From positions 310,001 through 374,000 of the forward strand of contig DATGLM010000057.1 in assembly GCA_035294125.1 (NCBI GenBank): a stretch of DNA of 64,000 nt, written 5' to 3'. The notes beneath the pieces were generated by a model that did not search any database, had not been told where the DNA came from, and saw only the letters and a list, made by a program, of their open reading frames with translations. The stretch comes from CADDYT01 sp035294125. Its GTDB lineage: Bacteria > Chloroflexota > Ktedonobacteria > Ktedonobacterales > Ktedonobacteraceae. Both the position numbers and the translations under genes were made by a program. Shown here one piece after another: positions 44,524 through 53,428 of the stretch. Within the stretch, counting starts at the first letter, position 1. The number at the start of each line of letters is the position of its first letter.

Positions 44524-45441
44524 ATGACTATGCATACAATTGAACAGATTCCACAATTACCGGTTCCGGCGAAAAGGTCCTGGCAATACTATCTCCTTGA
44601 CAGCCTCCTGGGGGTGGTTGGCTCCTTGATAGTAACGGCCATCATTTACTTCTATCGTTTGTATCCAACGATCCCGGACATTGCCATTGTCTACTTGCTC
44701 GTCATCTTCCCGCTGGCGAGCATACGTGGTCGCTATGCGGCGCTTGTGGCGTCAGTAGTGGCCTTTCTCTCGTTCGATTTCTTCCTCGTGCCTCCTTACT
44801 ATAGCTTTACTATAGCTCGCCCGGCGGAATGGCTTGCCCTTGTTGTCTTTCTGGTGACCGCGTTAATTACCAGCCAACTGACTATAGTGACGCGGCAGAG
44901 TAGAGAGCAGGCCTGGCTCCGAGAGCGGGAAGCACGCATTCTCTACGAAGCGGGGCGGGTCATCACCGGCACAGATAACCTTGATGAGCAATTGGATGCC
45001 ATCGCATTGTCTCTTGTCAGAGTGTTTTCCTGCTGGGGAGTGCGTGCTTGCGCCCTCTTGCTCCCCGATGAAAAAGGCGTCCTGCGCGTGCGGGCAGATG
45101 CGCCCATCAGTGTCGATAGCTTCACCCTGACACCCTATGAGATGGTCGCGGCGCAAGAGGCGCTGGAGCAAAGGCAAATGCGAGAAGTCCACAACGCAGT
45201 TTCTTCGAGCCGGAACGCGCTATCGCGTCTGATCCCCCTCAGGAGTGGGAACCAGGTTCTGGGGGTACTTTGCCTGCGCATTGAAGACGGAGTATCATGG
45301 TTTGCCAGCCCGCAGCAGATGCAGGACGAACTGGAACAACCTACAGATCAAGCCACCTTTTTCTGGACTTTTCTTGATCAGGCCATCCTGGTCATTGAGC
45401 GGTCGCGCTTGCGAGCACCTACTGTCGCGGACAAGCAGTAG
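44524..45441 (+). CDS. DUF4118-GAF sensor protein without kinase domain
   Basis: The 305-residue protein has four membrane helices of the KdpD-type DUF4118 domain (about 20-120). A coiled linker and a GAF domain (about 140-280) follow, and the chain ends where a histidine kinase would have its HisKA domain. It is a close paralogue of the first 300 residues of the next protein: both share YLLDS, the RLYP/HLYP segment, IVYLLV, ASIRGRYA and FLSFD. It probably arose by tandem duplication and may modulate the kinase by heteromeric contact. GAGGGAG precedes the ATG. It begins the sensor operon of the potassium locus. Confidence 0.75.
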   Translation: MTMHTIEQIPQLPVPAKRSWQYYLLDSLLGVVGSLIVTAIIYFYRLYPTIPDIAIVYLLVIFPLASIRGRYAALVASVVAFLSFDFFLVPPYYSFTIARPAEWLALVVFLVTALITSQLTIVTRQSREQAWLREREARILYEAGRVITGTDNLDEQLDAIALSLVRVFSCWGVRACALLLPDEKGVLRVRADAPISVDSFTLTPYEMVAAQEALEQRQMREVHNAVSSSRNALSRLIPLRSGNQVLGVLCLRIEDGVSWFASPQQMQDELEQPTDQATFFWTFLDQAILVIERSRLRAPTVADKQ

Positions 45442-45462
45442 CCGAAGGAGTGGCTTGTAAAT

Positions 45463-47154
45463 ATGAGCACTATAGAACGTATGCTGCCCGTCCAGAACGG
45501 GCTTCCCTGGCAGCGCTATCTGCTTGATAGCGTGCTGGCTTTCGTTGGAGCGATGCTGGTCACTGCCATCATCTACTTTTTTCATCTGTATCCGCGCATC
45601 CCCAACGTTTCGATTGTCTATCTGCTTGTGGTGCTGGCGCTGGCAAGCATACGAGGCCGCTATGCCTCGATCCTTGCCTCGCTGGTAGCCTTTCTCTCCT
45701 TTGATTACTTTCTTGTGCCGCCGCTCTATGTCTTCACGATCAACCGAATAGAAGAATGGATTGCCCTTTTCGTCTTCCTGGTGACGGCCATCCTCACCAG
45801 CCAGCTCGCGGTGGAACTGCGAGAACGGGCCAATCAAGCCCAGCGTCGCGAGCACGAGACGCATATTCTCTATGATCTCCTGCGCCTGACCAATCGCGAA
45901 GGGGAGCCTGGGTGCCAGTTACATACAGTCACGCAGGCGGTGGTCGATGTTTTTTCCTCGTGGGGGGTGCAGGATTGTGCTATTCTTTTGCCAGATAGCG
46001 CGGGCAATTTGCGGGTGCAGGCCAGCGCGTATCAACCCGTCGAGCAGGTTATGCTCTCAGCCGAGGAACAGACGCTTGCTGCCTGGGTAATGTCTCACGG
46101 TCGCACGATGAGCCTTTATGATGAAACTTCACTATCAGTCTCTGCTTCCACCTATACAGAGCAGCGTGCTCCCGTGCAGCATGGCGCAAAGGAGAGGGCG
46201 ATACGCCAGTCGTTGCGGCTCATCCCGCTTAAACTGGGGCAGAAAGTAGTGGGTGTACTACGTCTGCGCGTGCTGGATCAGCCGCGCAGCCTGCCGTATG
46301 AGGAAGGGCAACCGGAGGAGCACGAGCGTGCGGACGCCCGTACTGCCTTCTTCTGGACGTTTCTGGACGAGGTGACCACGCTGGTTGAACGCTCCCGCCT
46401 GCAAAGGGAAAACCTCCGTATCGCCGTTTTGCAGCGTATCGATGCTATGCGTATGGCTTTGCTTTCCTCGGTTTCCCATGACCTGCGCACCCCTCTAACC
46501 TCGATTAAGGCGGCAGCCAGTTCGCTGTTGCAAAGTGATGTGCAGTGGGACGAGGAGACCAGGCGTGGGTTCGCGCAGACGATTGAGCAGGAAGCAGACC
46601 GGCTCAATCGTCTGGTGAGCAATTTGCTTGATATGTCGCGTATCGAAGAGGGCGCGCTCAAGCCGGAGAAAGAACTCTATTCACTCAAGACGCTCATCTA
46701 TGATGTCCTGGCGCGTATGGAGCCGGTGCTCAAGGGGCGTGAGCTACGCACCTGCCTGCCCGATGACCTGCTGCTGGTCGAACTGGACTACGTACAGATG
46801 GATCAGGTGCTCACCAATCTCATCGAAAATGCCGTGCGCTATACGCCTGCGGGTACGCCTGTTGAGGTGAGCGCGCGGGTAAGAGGAGAAGAGGCGATGC
46901 TCAGCATCGCCGATCGCGGGCCGGGCGTTCCAACGGCTGATCTTGAGCGCATCTTTGATAAGTTTTACCGCGTTCAGGCCAGCAATGGACAGCGCCGTAG
47001 TTCCACTCCAACAGGTACGGGCCTCGGGCTGGCTGTGAGCAGGGGGATCGTCGAAGCACACGGCGGTCGTATCTGGGCAGAGGAGCGCGAGAGCGGAGGG
47101 CTGGTCGTTTTCGTGGTCCTGCCCGTGAGAGAAAGAGAAGAGATTGCGCAATGA
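45463..47154 (+). CDS. KdpD-type histidine kinase lacking the KdpD N-terminal domain
   Basis: The 563-residue kinase has the DUF4118 membrane domain (about 20-115), a GAF domain, then HisKA with the phospho-His in SSVSHDLRTPLTSIKAA. The ATPase domain shows NLIENAVRYTP, DRGPGVP and GTGLGLAVSRGIVEAHGG. This is the C-terminal half of a classical KdpD. The N-terminal KdpD and Usp domains are encoded separately at 54200-55519. It follows the kinase-less paralogue by 21 bases and overlaps the response regulator gene by four bases (ATGA). Confidence 0.9.
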   Translation: MSTIERMLPVQNGLPWQRYLLDSVLAFVGAMLVTAIIYFFHLYPRIPNVSIVYLLVVLALASIRGRYASILASLVAFLSFDYFLVPPLYVFTINRIEEWIALFVFLVTAILTSQLAVELRERANQAQRREHETHILYDLLRLTNREGEPGCQLHTVTQAVVDVFSSWGVQDCAILLPDSAGNLRVQASAYQPVEQVMLSAEEQTLAAWVMSHGRTMSLYDETSLSVSASTYTEQRAPVQHGAKERAIRQSLRLIPLKLGQKVVGVLRLRVLDQPRSLPYEEGQPEEHERADARTAFFWTFLDEVTTLVERSRLQRENLRIAVLQRIDAMRMALLSSVSHDLRTPLTSIKAAASSLLQSDVQWDEETRRGFAQTIEQEADRLNRLVSNLLDMSRIEEGALKPEKELYSLKTLIYDVLARMEPVLKGRELRTCLPDDLLLVELDYVQMDQVLTNLIENAVRYTPAGTPVEVSARVRGEEAMLSIADRGPGVPTADLERIFDKFYRVQASNGQRRSSTPTGTGLGLAVSRGIVEAHGGRIWAEERESGGLVVFVVLPVREREEIAQ

Positions 47155-47855
47155 GCAAGCAGGGAGCGGCCATTCTGGTGGTAGATGATGAGAAGGAAAT
47201 TGTGCGGGCTTTGCAGCGTGGTCTGACTGCTTATGGATACCGGGTGCTGACGGCGAGCAGCGGTCAGGAGGCATTTGAGGAGCTTCATAAGCACCACCCG
47301 GATGTACTGCTGCTTGATCTCATGCTGCCCGATATGAGCGGTCTTGAGGTGTGTCGCCGCATCCGGGCCGAATCGAATCTGCCAATCATTGTGCTTTCCG
47401 TCAAAGATGCCGAATACGATAAAATTGAGGCGCTCGATCTGGGGGCCGATGATTATGTGCCGAAGCCCTTTGGCATGGACGAGGTGCTGGCGCGCATCCG
47501 GGTGGCTCTGCGCCACGCGGCCCAGCTATCAAGCGGCACGACCCCTCACTTTCATGCGGGTCCGCTCTCCATCGACTTCTCTCTCAGGCGCGTGACCGTC
47601 AATGGGCAGCAGGTTTCCCTGACCCCGACCGAATACGACCTGCTCAAAGCCTTCGTCTCGCATCGGGGCAAAGTGCTCACGCGGCAAATGCTCTTAAAAG
47701 AGGTATGGGGAGATGCATCCCATGCCAGAACGCACAGCCTCCACGTTTACGTGGCGCAACTGCGCCAGAAAATCGAACCAGACCCCGAACATCCCCACCT
47801 TATTTTCACCGTTCCAGGTGTGGGCTATCGCTTCAACGATGAGGCGGAAGCCTGA
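47151..47855 (+). CDS. kdpE: KdpE-type response regulator (OmpR family)
   Basis: The receiver domain (1-115) has ILVVDDEKEIVRAL, the phospho-Asp in LLLDLMLPDMSG and the Lys in VPKPFG. The winged helix (about 135-230) has LTPTEYDLLKAFVSHRGKVLTR and VPGVGYRF. It should be phosphorylated by the overlapping kinase and activate the kdp genes downstream. The region right after its stop contains helically phased direct repeats that are good candidate binding sites. Confidence 0.9.
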   Translation: MSKQGAAILVVDDEKEIVRALQRGLTAYGYRVLTASSGQEAFEELHKHHPDVLLLDLMLPDMSGLEVCRRIRAESNLPIIVLSVKDAEYDKIEALDLGADDYVPKPFGMDEVLARIRVALRHAAQLSSGTTPHFHAGPLSIDFSLRRVTVNGQQVSLTPTEYDLLKAFVSHRGKVLTRQMLLKEVWGDASHARTHSLHVYVAQLRQKIEPDPEHPHLIFTVPGVGYRFNDEAEA

Positions 47856-47875
47856 ACTGTATGCCCTGAAGATGC

Positions 47876-47974
47876 TCCTGAGAAAATCCTGAGCATCTGG
47901 CAAAAAATCCTGAGTATATCCAGAACAAATAGCTTGATATCCAGAACGCACCTTGAGAGATTTTGCTTTACACT
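47876..47974 (+). promoter_or_regulatory. Candidate KdpE-controlled promoter with phased repeats
   Basis: TCCTGAG occurs at 47876, 47887 and 47908 (steps of 11 and 21 bases). ATATCCAGAAC occurs at 47916 and 47937 (a step of 21). One and two helical turns put all copies on the same face of the DNA, as OmpR-family activators require. A TACACT -10 box lies at 47969-47974 without a good -35 box at 17 bases, which fits activator-dependent initiation. The ribosome site of the next gene follows at about 48034. Confidence 0.6.
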
Positions 47975-48046
47975 GCAAAGGAGAAAGAAGAAAGCGCTAC
48001 ATCCTTGTCTACAGCAGCGTATTCCCTTCTTTCTAAGGAGGCTACG

Positions 48047-48613
48047 ATGGAGAGGTCGCGTTGGCTGCTGCCCTTTACACACGGGGTAAATATGGGTGCC
48101 GTTGATCTGGTGGTAGCTCTAGCCGAACGTGCCGGGGCCACCTTAATTGCTGTCTCACTGCTTTCCGAGTCGCGCACACCAGGTTTGCGAGGAGCGCGCC
48201 TGGAGCATATCCAGCAGTCGAAAGACTTCCAGGAGGCGGTGCATTGGAAGGCGGAGCGCTACAGTGTACCGGTTGAACGCTATGAAATCTTCACGGTAGA
48301 TCCGATGCAGCATGTTCCTTTGCTCATTGCCGACTTGCGGTGTGAGGCCATTGTCCTGGTGGCCATGGGAGGACGAGAGGTGTTTCTGCAGATGCACGAG
48401 CTGAAGAGCCTGCTTGAACATGCGCCCGCTCAACTGCTGATCATCCGTATGTCGATGCCTGACGAGGATGAGCCACCGCGATCGGGGATTTTTCGCTTCC
48501 TGTCCTGGCTTCCCTGGAGCGGCAGATCAGGAACACGGGTCGGCGACGGCAGCCTGGGGAAACCAGACGTGTCTGAAGCGGTAGGCCCGTCCTGGATCAG
48601 GACGGAAGGCTAG
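48047..48613 (+). CDS. Usp-like protein at the head of the kdp operon
   Basis: The first 135 residues or so follow the universal stress protein fold: SRWLLPFTHG, LIAVSLLSES, AIVLVAMGGREVFLQ and PAQLLIIRMSM. A tail of about 50 residues with a Trp-rich patch (FRFLSWLPWSG) follows. The start at 48047 has AAGGAGG five bases upstream; the longer frame to 47963 has no site. It is the first gene after the phased-repeat promoter. Usp domains are part of KdpD in other bacteria, so a regulatory role in potassium uptake is plausible. Confidence 0.7.
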   Translation: MERSRWLLPFTHGVNMGAVDLVVALAERAGATLIAVSLLSESRTPGLRGARLEHIQQSKDFQEAVHWKAERYSVPVERYEIFTVDPMQHVPLLIADLRCEAIVLVAMGGREVFLQMHELKSLLEHAPAQLLIIRMSMPDEDEPPRSGIFRFLSWLPWSGRSGTRVGDGSLGKPDVSEAVGPSWIRTEG

Positions 48614-48656
48614 CAGCGGCGGTGATCCTGTACCGCGCAAGGAAGGGGGCGAGGTG

Positions 48657-49175
48657 ATGCCTGGAGCGCGCATCTTACTGGTTGAAGACGACCCGATCAT
48701 CCGCGACCTGCTGCAACGCAATCTGGTGGCGCGTGGACATGAGGTCAGGGTGGCAGAGGATGCAGGCAGCGCATTGCTACATTTGCAAAGCACTCATTTC
48801 AATCTCATCATCCTGGATATTAATTTGCCTGATCAGACAGGCTGGGAGGTGTTGCGTACCGCGCTGCAGAATGGATGGCTCGCGGCGCAGGAGATCGAGG
48901 GTGAGGATACGAAGCTTCCGGTGGTCGTGCTCTCTGCTGTGCGCGTCAGCCCACGCCGACTGGACGAATTTCACCCCCTGGCCTATCTGCCTAAACCCTT
49001 CCCGATGGAGGCGATCTTACGGCTGGCCAGGGAGGCAGCGGGACGCAGGTATGGCAAGGCTGCCTATCAAGTAGAAGAGGTTGTAGACACGGAGAACCCT
49101 GAGTCTGATCAATCTCATGAAGTAACTATGGATACCGAGAACCCTCAGCCTGACGAGGAGGAATTGCATGCTTGA
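48657..49175 (+). CDS. Receiver-domain protein with acidic repeat tail
   Basis: Residues 1-125 form a receiver domain, with ILLVEDDPIIRDLL, the phospho-Asp in IILDINLPDQTGW, VVVLSAVR and the Lys in LPKPFPME. There is no DNA-binding domain. The last 35 residues are acidic and contain a doubled DTENP motif. The gene overlaps the following 27-codon gene by eight bases and lies in the kdp operon, so it may take phosphate from the same kinase. The ATG at 48657 follows a GGGGGCGAGG region; a GTG one codon earlier is possible. Confidence 0.75.
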   Translation: MPGARILLVEDDPIIRDLLQRNLVARGHEVRVAEDAGSALLHLQSTHFNLIILDINLPDQTGWEVLRTALQNGWLAAQEIEGEDTKLPVVVLSAVRVSPRRLDEFHPLAYLPKPFPMEAILRLAREAAGRRYGKAAYQVEEVVDTENPESDQSHEVTMDTENPQPDEEELHA

Positions 49176-49251
49176 TTTGATTATCATTGTGGTGACCATT
49201 CTCACCTTTGTCGCTTTCATCGGCTTCACCCAAGCCTGTGATCGCCTCTAG
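49168..49251 (+). CDS. 27-residue membrane peptide upstream of kdpF
   Basis: The ATG at 49168 has GAGGAGG six bases upstream, and the frame runs 27 codons to TAG. The peptide is one hydrophobic helix (LDLIIIVVTILTFVAFIGF) with a short polar end, QACDRL. It overlaps the receiver gene by eight bases and precedes kdpF by 20 bases. Its good ribosome site and position argue that it is translated. Small peptides of this type occur ahead of kdp genes in other phyla (from memory). Its function is not known; it could be a Kdp accessory subunit. Confidence 0.65.
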   Translation: MLDLIIIVVTILTFVAFIGFTQACDRL

Positions 49252-49271
49252 CAAACAAAAGGAGCGAAGAG

Positions 49272-49367
49272 ATGAACTCGCCGATTGAGTATATCCTGGT
49301 AGGTATCGTCACGCTCGGTGTGCTGATCTACCTCGTTATCGCGCTGCTCATGCCCGAGAAATTTTAA
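49272..49367 (+). CDS. kdpF: KdpF, small subunit of the potassium pump
   Basis: The 31-residue peptide is a single membrane helix (EYILVGIVTLGVLIYLVIALLM) ending PEKF, the usual KdpF form. GGAG lies seven bases before the ATG. KdpF stabilises the KdpABC complex. It lies 42 bases before kdpA. Confidence 0.88.
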   Translation: MNSPIEYILVGIVTLGVLIYLVIALLMPEKF

Positions 49368-49409
49368 CGTCTTCTTCTAGTATTAAGAACAAAAGTGAGG
49401 GAATAAACC

Positions 49410-51161
49410 ATGCCTGTAACACCTGACAGTGTCCTGCAGGTAGTGATCTTCCTGGTCATTGTACTGCTGGTGACCAAACCACTTGGCCTGTATATGTATA
49501 AGATCTTCAACGGGGAACGCACCTGGCTCTCGCCGGTCTTCGTTCCTGTTGAGCGTTTCTTCTACCGGCTCAGTGGCATCAACCCGGAGGAGGAACAAAA
49601 CTGGGTGGCGTACATGATCTCTGTGCTGGTTTTCAGCGTGGTGGGCATGCTGCTCCTCTATGCCTTCGAGCGCACGCAGCAGTGGCAAGGCCCCTTCTTC
49701 AATCCGCAGGGTCTTCCCAATGTAGAGCCGCAGCTCGCTTTCAACACGGCGGCCAGCTTCACTACCAACACCAACTGGCAGAACTACACGGGCGAGCAGA
49801 CCATGACCTATCTGACACAGATGGCCGGTCTGACGTACCACCAGTTCGTCTCGGCTGCCGCCGGTATCGCGATGGCTGTGGCGCTGGTGCGCGGGCTGGC
49901 TCGTCGCAGCGCCCAGACGCTGGGCAATTTCTGGGTCGACCTCGTGCGCTGTACGCTCTATCTGCTCCTGCCCATCTGTGTTGTCGTCGCTCTGGTCTTC
50001 GTTTCGCAGGGCATGATCCAGAACTTCGCTCCCTACACTATTGTCCACACTCTCAACGGGCAGATGCAGACGATCGCTCAGGGGCCGGTCGCCTCGATGG
50101 AGGCCATCAAGGATCTGGGGACCAATGGCGGCGGCTTCTTCAATGTCAACTCAGCTCATCCTTTTGAGAACCCTAACGCCTTAACCGCCCTGATCATCAT
50201 CCTGGAGGAAATTTCTCTGGGAGCCGGGCTGTTCTACATGTTCGGCAAGTGGGTAGGTGACACCCGCCAGGGCTGGGTGCTCTGGATTGCCTCTGCTATC
50301 CTCTTTATCGTTGGCGTCGGCATCGTTATCGGAGCAGAGCAGGCGGGCAATCCGCTCTTGACCAGTGTTGGAGCTAATCAGCAGGTCAGCGCCTATCAGG
50401 CGGGTGGCAATATGGAAGGCAAGGAGGTGCGCTATGGCATCACCATCTCTGGACTGCAGGAAGTGACCACGACAGCCACTTCGACGGGAACTGTGATGAG
50501 CTTCCACGATAGCTATACTCCCATCGGTGGGTTAGTGCTCATCACGAATATGGCCCTGGGTGAGATCATCTTTGGAGGAGTGGGAGCAGGTCTCTACTCT
50601 ATGATTATGTTCGCCATCATCGCGGTCTTTATCGCCGGGCTGATGGTGGGCAGAACACCGGAATACCTGGGCAAGAAGATCGAACGCAAGGAGATTATGA
50701 TGGCGGTGCTGGCCCTGCTGGTCTCGCCCCTGGTCATTCTAGGTTTTAGCGCGGCTGCGATTGTCCTGCCGCAGGGCATCGCCGGGCTGACCACGGGGGC
50801 GGGCAACCTGGGGCCGCATGGGCTGACCGACATCCTGTACGCCTTTACCTCTACCAATGCCAACAATGGCTCGGCCTTCGCCGGGCTGAACGGCAACTCG
50901 CCGTTCTACAACTGGACGTTGGGCTTTGCCATGCTCATTGGCCGCTTTGCCGAGGTCATTCCCCTGCTGGCTCTGGGCGGAGCACTGGCGAAGAAGAGGA
51001 TTGTCCCCGCCGGGCTGGGAACCTTCCCCACGACCAAACCGCTCTTCGTTGGCCTCTTGATCGGCGTGATCCTGATCGTTGGCGCGCTGACCTTTTTCCC
51101 GGCCTACTCGTTGGGACCCATTGTCGAACAACTTTTGATGCACGCGGGGAGGACATTCTGA
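49410..51161 (+). CDS. kdpA: KdpA, potassium-translocating subunit
   Basis: The 583-residue protein is the channel-like subunit of the Kdp pump, related to the Trk/Ktr family. Its many membrane helices carry selectivity-filter segments such as NTNWQNYTGEQ and TNGGGFFNVNSAHPFENP. It binds potassium from outside and passes it to KdpB. The start is an ATG with GAGGG upstream. It is immediately followed by kdpB, one base after the stop. Confidence 0.97.
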   Translation: MPVTPDSVLQVVIFLVIVLLVTKPLGLYMYKIFNGERTWLSPVFVPVERFFYRLSGINPEEEQNWVAYMISVLVFSVVGMLLLYAFERTQQWQGPFFNPQGLPNVEPQLAFNTAASFTTNTNWQNYTGEQTMTYLTQMAGLTYHQFVSAAAGIAMAVALVRGLARRSAQTLGNFWVDLVRCTLYLLLPICVVVALVFVSQGMIQNFAPYTIVHTLNGQMQTIAQGPVASMEAIKDLGTNGGGFFNVNSAHPFENPNALTALIIILEEISLGAGLFYMFGKWVGDTRQGWVLWIASAILFIVGVGIVIGAEQAGNPLLTSVGANQQVSAYQAGGNMEGKEVRYGITISGLQEVTTTATSTGTVMSFHDSYTPIGGLVLITNMALGEIIFGGVGAGLYSMIMFAIIAVFIAGLMVGRTPEYLGKKIERKEIMMAVLALLVSPLVILGFSAAAIVLPQGIAGLTTGAGNLGPHGLTDILYAFTSTNANNGSAFAGLNGNSPFYNWTLGFAMLIGRFAEVIPLLALGGALAKKRIVPAGLGTFPTTKPLFVGLLIGVILIVGALTFFPAYSLGPIVEQLLMHAGRTF

Positions 51162-51162
51162 G

Positions 51163-53355
51163 ATGAAAACCGATATACCCGGTATCCAGACCGATACCTT
51201 AGAGGTGAAACAGTGGAAGACGCGGCGCAAAGGCGGCATCTCGATCTGGGACTCCAGGATCATTCGCAGCGCCATCCCAGCCTCGTTCAAGAAGTTGGAC
51301 CCGCGCGTGCAGGTCAAGAACCCGGTTATGTTTGTGGTCGAGGTCGGCAGCGTCGTCACCACCATCGAGTTCGTGCGTTTGCTCTTCACCGCTCCCACTG
51401 CTGCCTTGCCACGCACGCAACTGACCTACGAGACCATCTTCGTGCTGGCGGTGACCGTCTGGCTCTGGTTCACTGTTGTCTTCGCCAACTTCGCTGAAGC
51501 CATGGCCGAGGGACGCGGCAAAGCGCAGGCCGAGACGCTGCGTAAGGCACGCACCACCGCCATGGCGAAGCGGTTGGCAACCCCTGATCGCGCTGATAAG
51601 TATGAGGAGGTGCCTGCGCCCCAACTGCGCAAGGGCGATCTGGTGCTGGTGGAGGCGGGCGACCAGATCCCCGGCGATGGCGACGTCATCGAGGGCGTGG
51701 CCTCCGTCGACGAGTCGGCTATCACCGGTGAGTCGGCTCCGGTCATTCGCGAAAGCGGCGGAGATCGCAGTGCCGTGACGGGCGGTACACGCGTGCTTTC
51801 CGACTGGATTATCGTTCGTATCAGCGCCAACCCCGGCGAGACTTTCCTGGATCGCATGATTGCGCTGGTGGAAGGGGCCAGGCGGCAGAAGACGCCGAAC
51901 GAAATTGCCCTGAATATCCTGATCGCTGCCCTGACCATCATCTTCGTGCTGGTGGTGGTCTCTCTTGAACCATTTGCCATCTATTCTGGTCAGCCGGTCT
52001 CAGTCACCACACTCATCGCGCTGCTGGTGTGCCTGATCCCAACCACCATCGGCGGTCTGCTCTCGGCTATCGGCATTGCGGGCATGGACCGGCTCGTGCA
52101 GCGCAATGTGCTCGCCATGAGCGGGCGCGCTGTGGAGGCGGCGGGCGACGTGGACGTGCTGTTGCTGGACAAGACCGGCACCATCACGCTGGGCAATCGG
52201 CAGGCTACGCGCTTTGTGCCGCTTACCGGCATCGATGAACGCGACGTGGCCCGCGCCGCCATGCTCTCCAGCCTCTCCGACGAGACCCCCGAAGGCCGCT
52301 CCATTGTCACGCTGGCAAAGGAAAAGTATGGCTTCACTGACGATGTGGGTACTTCCGCGACCTTCATCCCCTTCTCGGCTATGACACGCATGAGCGGCGT
52401 CGACCTGAACGGGGCGCAGGGCAATAACGATCATGTCCACAGCATTCGCAAAGGAGCCGGAGACGCGGTGGCAGCGTATGTAGCCGGGCATGGGGGTGAT
52501 ACATCGCACAACGACGAACTGAAGCAGATCGTCGATGGTATCGCCCGCGCAGGCAGCACGCCGCTGGTGGTGGCTGAGACGGAAACGGGGCCGCATGGCA
52601 CAGGTGAACAGGCGCGCGTGCTGGGAGTGATCGAACTCAAGGATATTGTCAAGGGCGGCATGCGGGCGCGCTTCGATGAGCTGCGGCGCATGGGCATTCG
52701 CACCATCATGATTACCGGCGACAACCCGCTCACCGCCGCCGCTATCGCAAAAGAAGCCGGTGTCGATGACTTCCTGGCGCAGGCGACGCCGGAGACCAAG
52801 ATGAAGCTGATCAAAGAGCAGCAGGCGGGTGGGCGACTGGTGGCAATGACGGGCGACGGCACCAACGATGCTCCGGCGCTGGCACAGGCCGATGTGGGCG
52901 TGGCGATGAATACCGGTACGCAGGCCGCTAAAGAGGCCGCCAACATGGTCGATCTGGACTCCAACCCGACCAAGCTGATCGAGGTGGTGGAGGTGGGCAA
53001 ACAACTGCTGATTACACGCGGAGCACTGACGACCTTTAGCATCGCCAACGATGTGGCGAAGTACTTTGCCATCATCCCGGCAGCCTTCTCCATCACCTAT
53101 CCGCAGTTGCAGGCTTTGAACGTTATGCACCTGGCGACGCCGCACAGCGCGGTGCTCTCTGCCGTGATCTTCAACGCCCTCATCATCATCGCCTTGATAC
53201 CGCTCGCTTTGCGCGGCGTCAAGTATCGCCCTATTGGAGCGGGTCTGCTGTTGCGGCGTAACCTGTTGATCTACGGCGTTGGCGGCATCATTGCCCCCTT
53301 CATCGGCATCAAATTGATCGATCTGGTGTTGCAGGTGCTGCACCTGACACTCTAA
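51163..53355 (+). CDS. kdpB: KdpB, P-type ATPase subunit
   Basis: KdpB is the P-type ATPase that powers the Kdp pump. The phosphorylation motif DKTGTITLGN, the actuator motif TGESAPV, the hinge MTGDGTNDAPALAQADVGVAM and the nucleotide-binding region are all intact. At 730 residues it is slightly longer than usual because of an N-terminal extension of about 40 residues. It is coupled to kdpA. A 10-base hairpin separates it from kdpC. The long minus-strand frame at 52000-53583 is a shadow. Confidence 0.97.
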   Translation: MKTDIPGIQTDTLEVKQWKTRRKGGISIWDSRIIRSAIPASFKKLDPRVQVKNPVMFVVEVGSVVTTIEFVRLLFTAPTAALPRTQLTYETIFVLAVTVWLWFTVVFANFAEAMAEGRGKAQAETLRKARTTAMAKRLATPDRADKYEEVPAPQLRKGDLVLVEAGDQIPGDGDVIEGVASVDESAITGESAPVIRESGGDRSAVTGGTRVLSDWIIVRISANPGETFLDRMIALVEGARRQKTPNEIALNILIAALTIIFVLVVVSLEPFAIYSGQPVSVTTLIALLVCLIPTTIGGLLSAIGIAGMDRLVQRNVLAMSGRAVEAAGDVDVLLLDKTGTITLGNRQATRFVPLTGIDERDVARAAMLSSLSDETPEGRSIVTLAKEKYGFTDDVGTSATFIPFSAMTRMSGVDLNGAQGNNDHVHSIRKGAGDAVAAYVAGHGGDTSHNDELKQIVDGIARAGSTPLVVAETETGPHGTGEQARVLGVIELKDIVKGGMRARFDELRRMGIRTIMITGDNPLTAAAIAKEAGVDDFLAQATPETKMKLIKEQQAGGRLVAMTGDGTNDAPALAQADVGVAMNTGTQAAKEAANMVDLDSNPTKLIEVVEVGKQLLITRGALTTFSIANDVAKYFAIIPAAFSITYPQLQALNVMHLATPHSAVLSAVIFNALIIIALIPLALRGVKYRPIGAGLLLRRNLLIYGVGGIIAPFIGIKLIDLVLQVLHLTL

Positions 53356-53366
53356 GCGTAGCTGAA

Positions 53367-53405
53367 ACGCGGCAGCTTGCCCGGTTGAAACGCTGGCTGC
53401 CGCGT
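53367..53405. other. Intra-operon hairpin between kdpB and kdpC
   Basis: ACGCGGCAGC and GCTGCCGCGT pair perfectly over ten bases around a 19-base loop. There is no T run, so it is more likely a processing or stability element than a terminator. Confidence 0.5.
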
Positions 53406-53428
53406 GAGGAAGGAAGAAGGTAATAGAT

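Noticed and set aside
43016..44524. Minus-strand open frame of 502 codons
   Set aside because: It lies opposite paaK, has no recognisable domain and mirrors the codon bias of the real gene.
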